Below, in pieces: positions 20,616 to 20,784 of a stretch of DNA of 20,784 bases (the first letter of the stretch is position 1; every line of letters starts with the position of its first letter). Position numbers and translations under genes: made by a program. The DNA lies in assembly GCA_022792755.1 (NCBI GenBank), contig JAAWBP010000074.1:1-20784 (forward strand), written 5' to 3'. Below the pieces are notes generated by a model, which ran no database searches, was not told the origin of the DNA, and was given only the letters and a program-made list of their open reading frames with translations. The DNA comes from Oscillospiraceae bacterium. Its GTDB lineage: Bacteria; Bacillota; Clostridia; Oscillospirales; Ruminococcaceae.

Positions 20616-20784
20616 TCAGCGGACCCGCTCGAATCTTTTTTGCAGCTTTTCCAACGCCTTCTTCTCGATCCTGCTGACATAGGAGCGCGAAATCCCCAGT
20701 TTGACTGCGACTTCCCGCTGGGTCAGCGGCTTTCTCCCCCCGATGCCGTAGCGGAACAGAATGATCCGCTGCTCCCTTGGAGAG
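20616..20784 (-). CDS. sigK: Partial RNA polymerase sigma factor, sporulation SigK-like C-terminus
   Basis: The last 56 codons of a sigma-70 family protein; the start is off the right edge. Readable residues are region 4: REQRIILFRYGIGGRKPL then TQREVAVKLGISRSYVSRIEKKAL, the helix-turn-helix that binds the -35 element. The ISRSYVSRIEK run resembles the late mother-cell factor SigK more than SigE or SigA. It ends with KLQKRFERVR and TGA. If correct, the organism is a spore former. SigE or another sporulation sigma factor cannot be excluded from such a short piece. Confidence 0.8.
   Translation of the reverse strand, partial: SPREQRIILFRYGIGGRKPLTQREVAVKLGISRSYVSRIEKKALEKLQKRFERVR

Overview
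The window reads as chromosomal DNA of a GC-rich, low-copy-repeat Firmicute of class Clostridia, most likely an Oscillospirales/Ruminococcaceae-type anaerobe. The reasons are strong Shine-Dalgarno sites (AAGGAGG type), sigma-A promoters of TTGAAA/TTGACA-17-TATAAT type, a clostridial 2[4Fe-4S] ferredoxin, a glycyl-radical-enzyme activase, a Na+-pump decarboxylase beta subunit, a sporulation-type sigma factor (SigK-like C-terminus) and B. subtilis-like gene neighbourhoods. This placement is inference from gene content; no database search was possible.

Layout. At 1-47 the start of rsmA (minus strand) faces away from a dCMP deaminase and RNase HI (373-1347); two back-to-back promoters lie between them. 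At 1371-4134 a promoter drives the sulfur-transfer operon iscS-iscU-mnmA (cysteine desulfurase, Fe-S scaffold, tRNA 2-thiouridylase). A 160-base spacer able to fold into a nested, pseudoknotted RNA leads into 4302-8199, a condensed version of the Bacillus yaaO-tmk-yaaQ-yaaR-holB-yaaT cluster: amino-acid decarboxylase, darA (c-di-AMP receptor), holB and ricT, with tmk and yaaR missing. At 8216-8743 there is a promoter, a ~250-nt putative structured RNA closed by a 15-bp helix, then a ferredoxin and its terminator. 8805-9218 is a ~415-bp element with imperfect terminal inverted repeats. 9244-10567 holds aroF (DAHP synthase) behind what looks like a ribosome-mediated attenuator: promoter, 29-codon leader peptide with a Phe-Tyr-Tyr run, and a terminator. 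ridA-tcdA follow (10571-11760), then dedA, oadB, a 51-aa OadG-like protein and pyruvate kinase (11836-15567), then a glycyl-radical activase (15656-16561).

After a strong palindromic terminator comes ~650 bp without a supported gene, then a secreted G5/3D-domain cell-wall protein with a perfect consensus promoter. 18570-19044 is a second intergenic array of the same repeat family as 8805-9218. On the minus strand follow an orphan lipoprotein, a group of terminators, tRNA-Pro(GGG) and the 3' end of a sigK-like gene.

Functional themes: sulfur and tRNA modification, DNA replication and c-di-AMP signalling, aromatic amino-acid entry, and the PEP-pyruvate node. The most interesting observations are the aroF leader, the structured RNA before the ferredoxin, the pseudoknotted leader before the decarboxylase, and the two-locus repeat family.
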